From NCBI GenBank assembly GCA_903870055.1, contig CAIQBG010000047.1:1-64000 (forward strand): a DNA stretch of 64,000 nucleotides, in the 5' to 3' direction. The notes under the pieces are model-generated. The model searched no databases, had not been told where the DNA came from, and saw nothing but the letters and a program-made list of their open reading frames with translations. This stretch comes from an uncultured Pseudomonadota bacterium (GTDB lineage Bacteria > Pseudomonadota > Gammaproteobacteria > Burkholderiales > Rhodocyclaceae). This document shows positions 15,355 through 25,035 of this stretch, one piece after another; the stretch's first letter is position 1; each line of letters begins with the position of its first letter. A program made the translations under genes and the position numbers.

Positions 15355-18108
15355 ATGACAGAACCTCAAATGCATTTGCTACCGTCAGTCGCCCTGACAG
15401 ATTTACCGACTGACACCCCAATTGTCTGCGCCACCCTGCGTCTGGCGCAAACCCTGTCACGAACACACGATAAGCGGACACATCAAAGTCCGGCTTGGAA
15501 GACGCTCCAAGCAACAACGCTCGGACAATGGCTCAACAACCTATATGAAGCGCTAGCGCTACGTGGGCAAACACCCGTTGGTTTGAATGGCTTGCGCGTT
15601 CTTAACACTTTTCAGGAACAACTCATCTGGGAAAAGGTCATTCGCTCCCAGATTGACACTTCGGTTGAGTCACTGTTTGATCTGCAATCGCTAACGGCCA
15701 GCGCAGCGCAGGCACATAAGCTGTCTATCGATTGGAATATTCCAATCGGTGGCGCGGATAACAGCAGCGAAGAACAGCGCCAATTTCAACACTGGCAGGC
15801 AGCTTTCCGGAGACATTGTGAACAACAAGGTTTTATTGACGTAGCTAGCCTTCACGCCCTGCTGATTGACCAAATATCGATTATTGATCGTACGTTACTG
15901 CCGAGCCATGTCACCTTTAGCGGATTTGATCATTACACCGCGCTTGAACAGAGGCTACAGGCACAATTAAGCGCACGCGGCACCGTGGTTGCTGCGCTTG
16001 CCCTAACAAAGGCTGAGGGGCAGGTAACGCGCACTACCCCAGCCGATCTTGAAGAGGAATGCCTGAATATTGCAGCCTGGGCACAACGACACCTTGCCCA
16101 GAACCCGCGCGCCCAACTCGGCATTGTTGCCCCTGACCTTGAAGCTTATCAACGCCCATTGCAAGACGCGCTGGAAGACATGCTGACACCTGAGCAGATC
16201 ATTGCTCGTCACGCCCATCAACCACGCCCGTTCAACATCAGTCTTGGCCAGCCGCTCTCCAATACGCCGATTGTGCATTGTGCCCTGACCTTGCTACAAC
16301 TGATCAGCATGCGACAGGACATCGAGCAATCCCGCATGGCTACGTTATTACACAGTCCCTACTGGTCTCTTGCTAGCAGCGCCGATGAATCTGATGCGCG
16401 GGCCCGCCTGGATGCGGCCTACCGTATAAGCGTTGCACTCAAGGCGCCCCTCACTCGCTATAACAGTTTTGCTGCTTGGTATCTGGATGAACACAAATTA
16501 CTGGCGCCTGGACTGCGCCAGCACCTACATGCGCTTACACACGCAGCGAAAGGGGTTCAGACAAGTCGACTGCCTTCGGAGTGGCGCCGCAATCTCGACG
16601 CCATCCTGGCTAAAGCCGGCTGGCTTGCTGAAGGCAAACTGAACAGCATTGAATTCCAGACACGACAGGCATTTATCGAAACCCTCAACGAACTTTCTCG
16701 CCTAGATCAGATTACGGGCAAACTGTCGCTAAATGAAACGATCAAACGACTAACCCAGCTCTGCAATGAGCAACTCTTCCAACCCAAAACACGGGGCAAT
16801 CCCACCATACAGATACTGGGTGTGCTCGAATCCACTGGGCTTGCTTTTGATGCCCTCTGGTTTGCCGGGCTGACTGAAACAAGCTGGCCGCCCGCGGCAC
16901 ATCCGAACCCGTTACTTTCGGTAGATGCTCAACGGCAACAGCACGCACCCAATTCCTGTGCGAGCGTTCAACTAGACTTTGCCCAGCACATCCAGCAACG
17001 CCTGCTACGCAGTGCGCCTGAAATTATTGTCAGCGCGCCACGCATGGATGGTGACACGGAGCTCCAACCTAGCGCGCTCATTACGCACTATCCGGCGAAC
17101 ACAGTACCGCAAGCTGATACGCTTCCCTGGTTAACAGCAGCCACCGAGGCCACGCTAGAAGCCATTGATGATGCCAACGCGCCAGCGGTTGAAGCAGGCG
17201 CCCACGTACGCGGCGGTACCTGGTTGCTACGAGCCCAGGCTATATGTCCTGCCTGGGGCTACTACCAATATCGTCTTGGCGCTGTGCCACTTCAGGAACC
17301 TGTTGAAGGGCTAGATGCCAGGCAGCGTGGCACGCTCGTGCATGATGCACTTGAAGCATTCTGGACAACCACGAAAGACCATGCAGGCTTGCAGACTCTA
17401 CTAGCAAAAGGCCTGGCCAATGCCATTGATCAAGCAATTGACCAGGTACTTGAGGCCTATAACGCAGACAAGACGCATGAAGCACTCAAGCCGCGCCAAC
17501 ACATCTTAGAACGCAACCGGCTGAGTCGCCTACTCAACAAGTGGCTAGAAATGGAAGGGACGCGCACCGAACCCTTTACCGTGATCCACTGCGAACACGA
17601 ATTCAAGGACAACATCAGCGGTATCGAAGTACGTATGTTCATCGACCGTATTGATCAATTGTCCGATGGACGTCTATTGATCATCGACTACAAAACTGGT
17701 GCGAGCGTTGATACCCGCAACTGGGCCAGCGCACGGCTCACCGAACCTCAACTGCCCATTTATGCAGCTATCGCAAACCCAAAAGAGGGAGATGTTGCCG
17801 GGGTTGCTTTTGGTCAGGTGCATCTAAGCAAACTAGCATTCAAAGGCATCGGTGATGCTGAAAACCTATTACCTGGCGTGGAAGATCTCCGCAGTTACCG
17901 CGTCCGCCGACTATTTGGCGCAGAGGCCTTTCCGGATTGGCCTAGCGTACTGGCGCACTGGGAACAGGCGATCCATTCGATTGCTGACGAAGTGTGCCGT
18001 GGTGATGCCAGCGTCCGCTTTGCTAATGAAAACGATCTGATTTACTGCGACGTACGACCACTACTACGTCTGGCTGAAAGAGATCAACAACTGGAGGCCA
18101 ATTCATGA
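15355..18108 (+). CDS. AddB-like PD-(D/E)XK nuclease family protein (probable double-strand break repair subunit)
   Basis: This 917-residue protein pairs with the helicase gene that overlaps its stop codon. The C-terminal nuclease domain has the RecB-type pattern RGTLVHDALEAFW, then LLIIDYKTG with the catalytic D and K. No clear Walker A is seen at the N-terminus, so the helicase-like part is probably structural, as in AddB-type subunits. It resembles the betaproteobacterial family usually named 'probable DNA repair protein' (I believe TIGR03623). Expected role is end resection with the AddA-like partner for RecA loading. The ATG at 15355 follows a 75-nt gap after the divergent nfsB gene. Confidence 0.8.
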   Translation: MTEPQMHLLPSVALTDLPTDTPIVCATLRLAQTLSRTHDKRTHQSPAWKTLQATTLGQWLNNLYEALALRGQTPVGLNGLRVLNTFQEQLIWEKVIRSQIDTSVESLFDLQSLTASAAQAHKLSIDWNIPIGGADNSSEEQRQFQHWQAAFRRHCEQQGFIDVASLHALLIDQISIIDRTLLPSHVTFSGFDHYTALEQRLQAQLSARGTVVAALALTKAEGQVTRTTPADLEEECLNIAAWAQRHLAQNPRAQLGIVAPDLEAYQRPLQDALEDMLTPEQIIARHAHQPRPFNISLGQPLSNTPIVHCALTLLQLISMRQDIEQSRMATLLHSPYWSLASSADESDARARLDAAYRISVALKAPLTRYNSFAAWYLDEHKLLAPGLRQHLHALTHAAKGVQTSRLPSEWRRNLDAILAKAGWLAEGKLNSIEFQTRQAFIETLNELSRLDQITGKLSLNETIKRLTQLCNEQLFQPKTRGNPTIQILGVLESTGLAFDALWFAGLTETSWPPAAHPNPLLSVDAQRQQHAPNSCASVQLDFAQHIQQRLLRSAPEIIVSAPRMDGDTELQPSALITHYPANTVPQADTLPWLTAATEATLEAIDDANAPAVEAGAHVRGGTWLLRAQAICPAWGYYQYRLGAVPLQEPVEGLDARQRGTLVHDALEAFWTTTKDHAGLQTLLAKGLANAIDQAIDQVLEAYNADKTHEALKPRQHILERNRLSRLLNKWLEMEGTRTEPFTVIHCEHEFKDNISGIEVRMFIDRIDQLSDGRLLIIDYKTGASVDTRNWASARLTEPQLPIYAAIANPKEGDVAGVAFGQVHLSKLAFKGIGDAENLLPGVEDLRSYRVRRLFGAEAFPDWPSVLAHWEQAIHSIADEVCRGDASVRFANENDLIYCDVRPLLRLAERDQQLEANS

Positions 18109-21100
18109 ACTCCCTTGACCTCAGTGCGCGCAAGCCGATGAACGAACAGGAGCAACTGGCAGCTGACGCATTGGCACGTCAACGTGCGCTTGATCCCAAC
18201 ACCTCTTTCATTGTCGACGCTCCCGCTGGCGCGGGCAAAACCGAGCTGCTTACACAACGCTTCCTCGTGCTGCTGGCGCAAGTAAATGAACCAGAGGAAG
18301 TAGTTGCGCTCACGTTTACCCGCAAGGCAGCGGCAGAAATGCGCGACCGCATCATGGCCAGCCTACGCGCCGCAACGCAGCCGCTCTCTCCAGATACCCT
18401 ACCCCACAAGAAGGAAACCCATCGCCTTGCGTTGGCTGTTCTTAAGCAGAACAATCTGCGTGAATGGCAGCTACTGGATCAACCTGGTCGTCTGCGCGTG
18501 ATGACGCTGGATGCGCTCTCGATGAGCCTAGCGCGACAGATGCCTCTACTCACGCGTTTCGGCACCCAACCCGGGTTAAGCACAGAATGTAAACCGCTTT
18601 ACGAACAAGCTGCCAGAGATACCCTGGCACTACTTGAAACAGCGGACAGTACGGCCGATCAAGACACGGTGGCCCGTGCCCTCGCCTACTTTGATAACGA
18701 TACTGGTCGACTGCAAAAAATGCTGGTATCCATGCTCGAACGTCGGGACCAGTGGCAGCAGTACACCAACATCGGTCAGAGCGCGCAACTTCAAGCCGCC
18801 GTCACACAAGTCCTTAGCCGTTTGATTGATAATGAGTTATCAGACATTGCCGCTGCCCTGAGCCGCACCTTTACCCCTGAAGTTATGGGCGCAGCACGAC
18901 ATGCTGCCAACAACAGTCCGGATTCACCTGTCCATTTGCTCGCTGAATGGCACGCCGCTTTACCTGCTTGCGCGAGTGAATTGCCTCGCTGGCGCTCTAT
19001 TGCCGAACTGTTTCTTACTGCAGACAGCAAACTGCGCAAAGACTATCGCACCCCGATTAATCTGGCTGGCAAAGAAAATAAAGCGCAGAAACAGACACTG
19101 AAGGATGCGCTCGCTGCGCTAGAAGCTGCAGGTCTGGGCTCGGCCATTGCCCGCATTCGCGAATTGCCCGACCCGCAGCTTGGCGATGCCGAAGCATCCA
19201 TCGTGCAAGATCTGGCCAAGCTCTTGCACCTTGCCTATGGCAATCTGTGGCTGACCTTTATTCAAGAAAAAACCGTTGACCACACAGAAATTGCACGCCG
19301 CGCACTGCTGGCACTAGGCGAACCAGAGCATCCCACCGACCTGGCGCAGCAACTAGACTATCAAATCCGTCATCTACTATTAGACGAGTTTCAGGATACG
19401 AGCCCAACGCAGGTAGCGCTCCTCGAAATGCTCACCACCGGATGGGATAGCGATAGCGGCCAGACACTTTTTCTAGTCGGCGACCCCATGCAATCTATTT
19501 ATCGGTTCCGCAAAGCCGACGTCGGTCTATTTATCCGGGTTAGGCAAAAGGGCATTGGCCCTATTCAGCCAACACCGCTTCAGCTCTATCAGAACAACCG
19601 CTCTAATAAAAATGTAGTCGATTGGGTCAACGATACCTTTGCCCACGTCTTTGCTGACAAAGATGATGCAACGCGTGGCGCGGTCTGCTTTAGCGCGGCT
19701 GTAGCCAGTAAGCCCTTAGCAAACAATGCAGGCGTGAGCATTCATCCAGTCATTAGCGGCGATCCCGATGCTGATGAGGCAGCACCACGCCAGCTGGCCG
19801 ACCAACGGGAAGCCGAGATCATCATCCGTCTGATTCGAGAAGCTCGCGCAGAACAACCTGGCGGCACAGTAGCCGTGCTCGTGCGTGCTCGTAGCCATCT
19901 AGATACCTTGGTTAGTTTGTTGCAAAGGCAAGAACCGCGGATACCCTTCCAAGCCGTTGAAATCGATGCGCTCGCGGCACGCCAATCCGTCCAGGACCTG
20001 GTCTCGCTTACCCGCGCACTACACCACCACGGTGATCGCATTAACTGGCTAGCTATATTGCGCGCACCCTGGTGCGGCTTAAAACTGTCAGACCTTCATC
20101 TATTAGCCGCTGACGACCATGCGCAAACCCTATGGTTATTGATGCAGAATGAATCACGCATCATCAAGCTCTCTGCTAATGGCCAACACCGGCTACGTCG
20201 CCTTCGCCAAATTTTATCGGAAGCCTTTGCCGCTCGTAGCCTACAACGTCCGCGCCGATGGGTCGAAGGGGTTTGGCGTGCGCTAGGCGGACCTCAGTGC
20301 CTTGGGGCCCCCAATGACTTCAGCGATGTGCAGGCTTACTTTAAGTTGCTCGACAAGCTTGATGACCACGGCGCACTAGATTTGTCCCGTCTCGATGACG
20401 GCCTAGGCCGTCTCTTCGCAGCACCCGAAGCCTCGCCAGACAGCCAGCATGTGCAATTAATGACCGTGCACAAATCCAAAGGCCTGCAATTTGATACGGT
20501 CATTTTGCCCGGGCTCCATAAGCGCTTACCTTCTGATGATAAAGCGTTGATCATCTGGGATACCGTACTACTTGATGATGGCCATGAACATCTCGTTGTG
20601 GCGCCCGTTCCGCCAATCGGTGCGCCCGAGTCGAACAACCCCACGGCCTACGACCTGTTGCGCAATCTGGAAAAAACGCGCAGTCTGAACGAAGCGCAAC
20701 GCGTACTCTATGTGGCTGTTACCCGTGCAGAACGCCGTTTGCATCTGCTAGGGGTTGCTTATCGTGACCCGAAGTCTGAAACGCTCAATGCACTCAAAAC
20801 ACCAGCCACCACCTCATTGCTGGCGCCTCTATGGCCTGCGCTGGAATATAGCTTCAATCAAGAAGCTGCTGCACCATCTCAACCAACACCCCCTGTCAGC
20901 GCTATCGATCCAGCGCAGTTCGTACCGCATCTAATCCGTCTACGCAGTGAACACCTCAATGAATTAACGCCGATCGAAACCGCTAGTGAAGTGGATGCCC
21001 CACCGCATCAGCACCATTCCAGTAACGAAACCACCATCGACATGGCAATCGGTACCTTGACCCATCGCTATCTCGAAGCTATTGCCAAGGATGGCTTGGA

Positions 21101-21557
21101 AGCCTGGCCTATCGAACGCATTAGCAAACTGCGCCCCTATTGGGAGCAAAGCTTTGCCAACGACGGTTACGACGCCACTGCTTGCTCTGAAGCAGCCCAG
21201 CACGTCCACGAAGCCGTTCTCGGCGCACTCAATAGCGAACCCGGCCGCTGGATACTCGGCCCCCAGGATGCTGCTGGTTGTGAAGTACCTATGAGCAGTC
21301 TGCACCCCGACACCCCTGAGACATTTGCCCATCATGTCATTGACCGTACATTCATCCATGCCAACGAGCGCTGGATCATTGATTACAAAACACTACGCAC
21401 TCAGGATATGGGTCAGAAGACTGAGCAGACGTTGCAAGACAAGGCCGCAATCTACAAACCGCAACTTACGCGCTATGCAGAGCTATTTGCCGCAGAAGGA
21501 TTAAATGTTCGAACCGCGATATTTTTCCCGGCTCATGGCAAACTGATCGAAGTATAA
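18105..21557 (+). CDS. AddA-like UvrD/RecB-family helicase-nuclease
   Basis: This is a 1150-residue superfamily 1A helicase. Walker A is AGAGKT (41-46), motif Ia follows as ALTFTRKAAAEMRDR, motif II is LLLDEFQDTSPTQ, motif III is VGDPMQSIYRFRKAD, and motif VI is LYVAVTRAERRLHLLG. The C-terminus ends in a RecB-type nuclease with WIIDYKTL. GGAGG lies 7 nt before the ATG, which overlaps the upstream stop as ATGA, so expression with the AddB-like subunit is coupled. Together they should replace RecBCD in double-strand break processing. Annotation pipelines often call this exonuclease V beta. Confidence 0.9.
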   Translation: MNSLDLSARKPMNEQEQLAADALARQRALDPNTSFIVDAPAGAGKTELLTQRFLVLLAQVNEPEEVVALTFTRKAAAEMRDRIMASLRAATQPLSPDTLPHKKETHRLALAVLKQNNLREWQLLDQPGRLRVMTLDALSMSLARQMPLLTRFGTQPGLSTECKPLYEQAARDTLALLETADSTADQDTVARALAYFDNDTGRLQKMLVSMLERRDQWQQYTNIGQSAQLQAAVTQVLSRLIDNELSDIAAALSRTFTPEVMGAARHAANNSPDSPVHLLAEWHAALPACASELPRWRSIAELFLTADSKLRKDYRTPINLAGKENKAQKQTLKDALAALEAAGLGSAIARIRELPDPQLGDAEASIVQDLAKLLHLAYGNLWLTFIQEKTVDHTEIARRALLALGEPEHPTDLAQQLDYQIRHLLLDEFQDTSPTQVALLEMLTTGWDSDSGQTLFLVGDPMQSIYRFRKADVGLFIRVRQKGIGPIQPTPLQLYQNNRSNKNVVDWVNDTFAHVFADKDDATRGAVCFSAAVASKPLANNAGVSIHPVISGDPDADEAAPRQLADQREAEIIIRLIREARAEQPGGTVAVLVRARSHLDTLVSLLQRQEPRIPFQAVEIDALAARQSVQDLVSLTRALHHHGDRINWLAILRAPWCGLKLSDLHLLAADDHAQTLWLLMQNESRIIKLSANGQHRLRRLRQILSEAFAARSLQRPRRWVEGVWRALGGPQCLGAPNDFSDVQAYFKLLDKLDDHGALDLSRLDDGLGRLFAAPEASPDSQHVQLMTVHKSKGLQFDTVILPGLHKRLPSDDKALIIWDTVLLDDGHEHLVVAPVPPIGAPESNNPTAYDLLRNLEKTRSLNEAQRVLYVAVTRAERRLHLLGVAYRDPKSETLNALKTPATTSLLAPLWPALEYSFNQEAAAPSQPTPPVSAIDPAQFVPHLIRLRSEHLNELTPIETASEVDAPPHQHHSSNETTIDMAIGTLTHRYLEAIAKDGLEAWPIERISKLRPYWEQSFANDGYDATACSEAAQHVHEAVLGALNSEPGRWILGPQDAAGCEVPMSSLHPDTPETFAHHVIDRTFIHANERWIIDYKTLRTQDMGQKTEQTLQDKAAIYKPQLTRYAELFAAEGLNVRTAIFFPAHGKLIEV

Positions 21558-21571
21558 ACAGGGGATTAATC

Positions 21572-23089
21572 TTGCCCGCTAACAATACCATTCCTAAACG
21601 GTTGCTAATGGCGGCAGCCGCTAATAGAAGCCGCATCCCTATTGTTTACGATGAACTGGGCAAATCGCTTACCTATGGCCGGCTGATCATCGGCTGCGCG
21701 GTGTTATCACGCCGTATAGAAACGCTGACCCGCCGTCACCATGTTGGCTGCTTGCTCCCTAACAGCGTTACTGGTGTTGTTGCCACCTTGGGCTGTAATT
21801 TCGCCCATAAGACCGCTGTTATTCTCAATTACACGTTTCCGATGCCGACATTGCTTCGTTGCTGCGAACGAGCGCATCTTGACGTCGTGCTTACCTCCCA
21901 TCAATTCCTGGACAAATGCGGGTTCAAGGATCTGCCGGAACATTTAGCTGCGCTTGGCATCCACACCGTCTTTCTGGAAGACATGGCCAAGAAGATTGGT
22001 CGACTCGCTAAACTGAGTGGGGCACTACGCGTCAAACTGAGGCGCTTAAAAACCGAGCGTAGCCAACCGGATGATGCTGCCGTTATTCTGTTTACCTCAG
22101 GTAGCGAAGCGGACCCGAAAGCCGTTGTACTCACTCACCGCAATCTGCTAACTAACTGCGGCCAGATCCTTGAAGCCTTCCCCATCGGCAAACACGAGGT
22201 TATGTTTAGCGCACTCCCGCACTTTCATGCGTTTGGCCTTACCGCAGGGGTCTTGTTGCCGCTCTTAAATGGCATGAAAACGATCATCGGATTATCACCG
22301 CTGCGTCACAAAGAAAACCTGCAGTTAATTCGTACACATCATGCAACTGCCCTACTCTCAACCGATACCTTCCTGGCGCAGATGTTTAAAGTCGCAACGC
22401 CCGGAGATCTCGCCTCACTGCGCTTTGTTGTTGCGGGTGCCGAACGTCTCAAGCCTCGCACACGTGAACTGTATGAATCTTTAAACATCACCATGCTGGA
22501 AGGCTATGGCGCTACTGAGGCCGGCCCGGTCATCGCCGTCAACGTTCCGGGCGCTACCCGCCATGGCAGCGTCGGCAAGATCCTGCCGCACATCGAATAT
22601 CGCATTGAGCCGCACGAAGGCATCGAAGAAGGGGGCGTCCTTCACGTACGCGGCCCCAATCTGATGAAATCCTACCTGCATGACCTATTAGAAGATCGTT
22701 CATCGCTCAACGAAGGCTGGTACGACACCGGCGATATTGTGACCGTGGATGATGATGGCTATCTGGCCATCAAAGGACGGAAGAAGCGCTTTACCAAAAT
22801 TGCCGGTGAAATGATCTCCCTTGGCTACATTGAAGACGAAATCTCTAAGCTCTCCCCGGACCACCATCACGCAGCGATTGCCATTGAATCCGATGCGCAA
22901 GCCAAAACGTTGATACGCCTCTACACCAATGATCCCGAGCTTAGCCTTGAGACTATTCGGGCGCATTACACCGAGCAACGTATCCCCAATACGTATTTGC
23001 CACGTGAACTCATCCATATGGCCGAACTACCCGTATTGCGAACAGGCAAGGTGGATTATCAAACGCTACAGCACCAGATCAAGCTTTAA
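21572..23089 (+). CDS. AMP-binding acyl-CoA/acyl-ACP synthetase
   Basis: This ANL-superfamily adenylating enzyme has 505 residues. The P-loop FTSGSEADPKAVVLTH begins at residue 174. GYGATEAGP is motif A5, YDTGDI is A7, and GRKKRFTKIAGEMIS contains the hinge. The C-terminal catalytic lysine is in RTGKVD. It resembles the synthetase half of Aas proteins (acyl-ACP synthetase) more than classical FadD, so lysophospholipid or fatty-acid recycling is plausible. It lacks the acyltransferase half. The start is a TTG with AGGGG 9-10 nt upstream, 14 nt after the helicase gene, so it probably shares that transcript. Confidence 0.85.
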   Translation: MPANNTIPKRLLMAAAANRSRIPIVYDELGKSLTYGRLIIGCAVLSRRIETLTRRHHVGCLLPNSVTGVVATLGCNFAHKTAVILNYTFPMPTLLRCCERAHLDVVLTSHQFLDKCGFKDLPEHLAALGIHTVFLEDMAKKIGRLAKLSGALRVKLRRLKTERSQPDDAAVILFTSGSEADPKAVVLTHRNLLTNCGQILEAFPIGKHEVMFSALPHFHAFGLTAGVLLPLLNGMKTIIGLSPLRHKENLQLIRTHHATALLSTDTFLAQMFKVATPGDLASLRFVVAGAERLKPRTRELYESLNITMLEGYGATEAGPVIAVNVPGATRHGSVGKILPHIEYRIEPHEGIEEGGVLHVRGPNLMKSYLHDLLEDRSSLNEGWYDTGDIVTVDDDGYLAIKGRKKRFTKIAGEMISLGYIEDEISKLSPDHHHAAIAIESDAQAKTLIRLYTNDPELSLETIRAHYTEQRIPNTYLPRELIHMAELPVLRTGKVDYQTLQHQIKL

Positions 23090-23098
23090 GCTCGGCAA

Positions 23099-23398
23099 TC
23101 AATCACGTTCGTAGTAATAGCCCGGTTGCACTGACGGAACCACATACATAGGGGCTGGCGCGTAATAGGGTCGCTGCACCACCATTCTGGGTGGCGGCGG
23201 CGCCATATACATCGGCTGCGCATACACGGGTTGTGGTTGCATCCAGGACCCGACAACGACACCACCAATAACGGCGCCCGCCGCAAATGGCAACCATCCA
23301 TTGCCATGTCCCCGATGGTGACCCCGCCCATCTGCCAATGCCGGTTGCGCTGCAACGGCTGCCAAAGCAACAACCAACAACATTAACGATTTTTTCAT
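23099..23398 (-). CDS. small secreted hypothetical protein, Gly/Pro/Tyr-rich, 99 aa
   Basis: The signal peptide is clear (MKKSLMLLVVALAAVAAQPALA). A His/Gly-rich stretch follows (GRGHHRGHG), then a glycine- and valine-rich hydrophobic segment (AAGAVIGGVVVGSW) and a low-complexity Pro/Tyr/Met tail. GAGGAG precedes the ATG by about 7 nt. The gene is convergent with the acyl-CoA synthetase gene 9 nt away. The composition recalls glycine-zipper or surface-associated proteins, but no function can be assigned. Confidence 0.72.
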   Translation of the reverse strand: MKKSLMLLVVALAAVAAQPALADGRGHHRGHGNGWLPFAAGAVIGGVVVGSWMQPQPVYAQPMYMAPPPPRMVVQRPYYAPAPMYVVPSVQPGYYYERD

Positions 23399-23572
23399 GG
23401 CGTACTCCTCTTAAAAGTAACAACGCCTATTGCCGATAACGCGCGAGTTTCATGCCGGATGACATTGTCTGGATCGTTTTTCAAAAATAACCGCCCCGCC
23501 TGCTAGACAACCCTGCTGCTTCGCTTTAGTCTTACCAAGAGAACCTCAAAACCAACCCAATCGGAACCCCTC

Positions 23573-24286
23573 ATGAACCCCCAGCACAACAAGACAAAAC
23601 CCTTTAGTCGTATTTGCATGTTTGCCCTAACAGCTACGGCGGCTTTGATGCTTGCTGCATGTGGTGGGGGCGGGCTGACTGACTCACAGAAATCTGGTTT
23701 TCTGACCTCAACGGAATACAATCGTCTCCAGGAAGTAGACAGCCCGGCGCCCGGCGTTAAGGTTTATCGCTATATCAGCCCCGGATTTAATCGTAGCGAC
23801 TGGAAGGGCGTCATGATCGACCCCGTCGTTCTTTTCCAGACAGCGCTCAAGAACGAAGGCAAAAAAGGGCTGAGCGAAGAAACTATTTATCAAACCCGCG
23901 TACTTATCGACAACGAACTTAAGCAAAAGGCAGCACGACGCTTTAATGTAGTTGATAAAGCGGGTCCAGGCATTGCTCGTCTAAGTGTGGCTATTACTGG
24001 CGCTGAAATTGAAGGGGACGGTTTCAAACCATGGAACGTGATCCCGGTTTCTGCGGTTCTGTTTGCTGCTCAGAAGGCGGCAGGGGTTGATTCCAAGACC
24101 CCGTCATTGGTGGTTGAAGCCAAGATGCGCGACAGCGTTACCGGCAAGATCCTTGGCGAAGGCGTCTATGTCATGTCCGGGGAAACTTTCCGTATGGAAT
24201 CGAGCTCTCCTGAAGCCTTCCAGAAGCTAGCCATCGACTGGGTCACCACCGCAGTCCGTGTTGCTGCAGGCATGGCGGGCAACTAA
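23573..24286 (+). CDS. DUF3313-like lipoprotein
   Basis: The 237-residue protein has a signal ending in the lipobox LAAC and a GGGG stretch right after the lipidated cysteine. The mature domain, with SGFLTSTEYNRLQEV near the start and the segment VYRYISPGFNRSDWKGVMIDPV, matches the DUF3313 pattern of outer-membrane lipoproteins of unknown function. GGAA lies about 7 nt before the ATG. The 174-nt gap upstream, shared with the divergent small secreted gene, shows no other feature I can support. The two following genes are on the same strand, within 11 and 15 nt, and are also exported. Confidence 0.78.
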   Translation: MNPQHNKTKPFSRICMFALTATAALMLAACGGGGLTDSQKSGFLTSTEYNRLQEVDSPAPGVKVYRYISPGFNRSDWKGVMIDPVVLFQTALKNEGKKGLSEETIYQTRVLIDNELKQKAARRFNVVDKAGPGIARLSVAITGAEIEGDGFKPWNVIPVSAVLFAAQKAAGVDSKTPSLVVEAKMRDSVTGKILGEGVYVMSGETFRMESSSPEAFQKLAIDWVTTAVRVAAGMAGN

Positions 24287-24297
24287 TCGACTACCGC

Positions 24298-25020
24298 ATG
24301 TTGTTTCGGCTGTTGCAGCGAGGCCTACTTACACTGGCGACCTGTGTTGTCAGTGTAAGCAGCCTAGCTGCACCAGAGCGTTTGGTGATCGTTCGCCATG
24401 GAGAAAAGCTCGATACCTGGCACCTATGCCAGACGGGCCTAGAACGTGCTCAAGCACTGAGTGATCAATACTTGGGTGTCGATGCTACAGAACCGCTCTT
24501 TCCTACCGCACCGCCTGCCGCGATTCTGACGCTCACCATCCATACGTCTGAAACTGCGCAGCCAACAGCACACTCTCGCAATATACCCACCACAAACTAT
24601 GTTGCATTGCCCAGCGCAGAGATAACCGCTGCGCAATTAGAAGCTTTGATGAACCACCAGAACCAACTGGCGGTTCATGATCTGTTAAATGATGGCCGAT
24701 ATACGGGCAAACAGGTGCTGATGTTCTGGGAGCACTTTCACACAGCCAGCACAGCACTAGAAGCACGCCATCCGGGCAAACAGGTCACCTTAAGGCAACT
24801 CCTTAAACTGGACCAAGCACCCTTTGCCCAGCAGGTGCCAGCCACCTGGCCTGATCACAACTACAACTACTTCTGGATTATCGACTTTAATCCCGACGGC
24901 AGCGTTAAGTCATTCAGCACGGAACGACAGACTTATCTTGGCCGCTATGCGAAGCTTCCTGACAATGATTGGGGTGCTCCAGAAAACCTGCCCAACGCTT
25001 CGCGTTGTCTCAAGAACTAA
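24298..25020 (+). CDS. exported histidine phosphatase family protein
   Basis: The N-terminal hydrophobic segment ends in SSLAA and acts as a signal peptide or anchor. The RHG motif VRHGEK with the phospho-accepting H34 follows at once. The second catalytic histidine probably lies in WEHFH (144-148), and HTSETAQPT near residue 85 is the usual arginine-region segment in altered form. The protein has 240 residues, as expected for a small branch-2-like member. It is in a three-gene unit with the DUF3313 lipoprotein and the cupin. The substrate is unknown; an envelope phosphatase is the likely role. Confidence 0.78.
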   Translation: MLFRLLQRGLLTLATCVVSVSSLAAPERLVIVRHGEKLDTWHLCQTGLERAQALSDQYLGVDATEPLFPTAPPAAILTLTIHTSETAQPTAHSRNIPTTNYVALPSAEITAAQLEALMNHQNQLAVHDLLNDGRYTGKQVLMFWEHFHTASTALEARHPGKQVTLRQLLKLDQAPFAQQVPATWPDHNYNYFWIIDFNPDGSVKSFSTERQTYLGRYAKLPDNDWGAPENLPNASRCLKN

Positions 25021-25035
25021 ACAAGGACGCACTCC

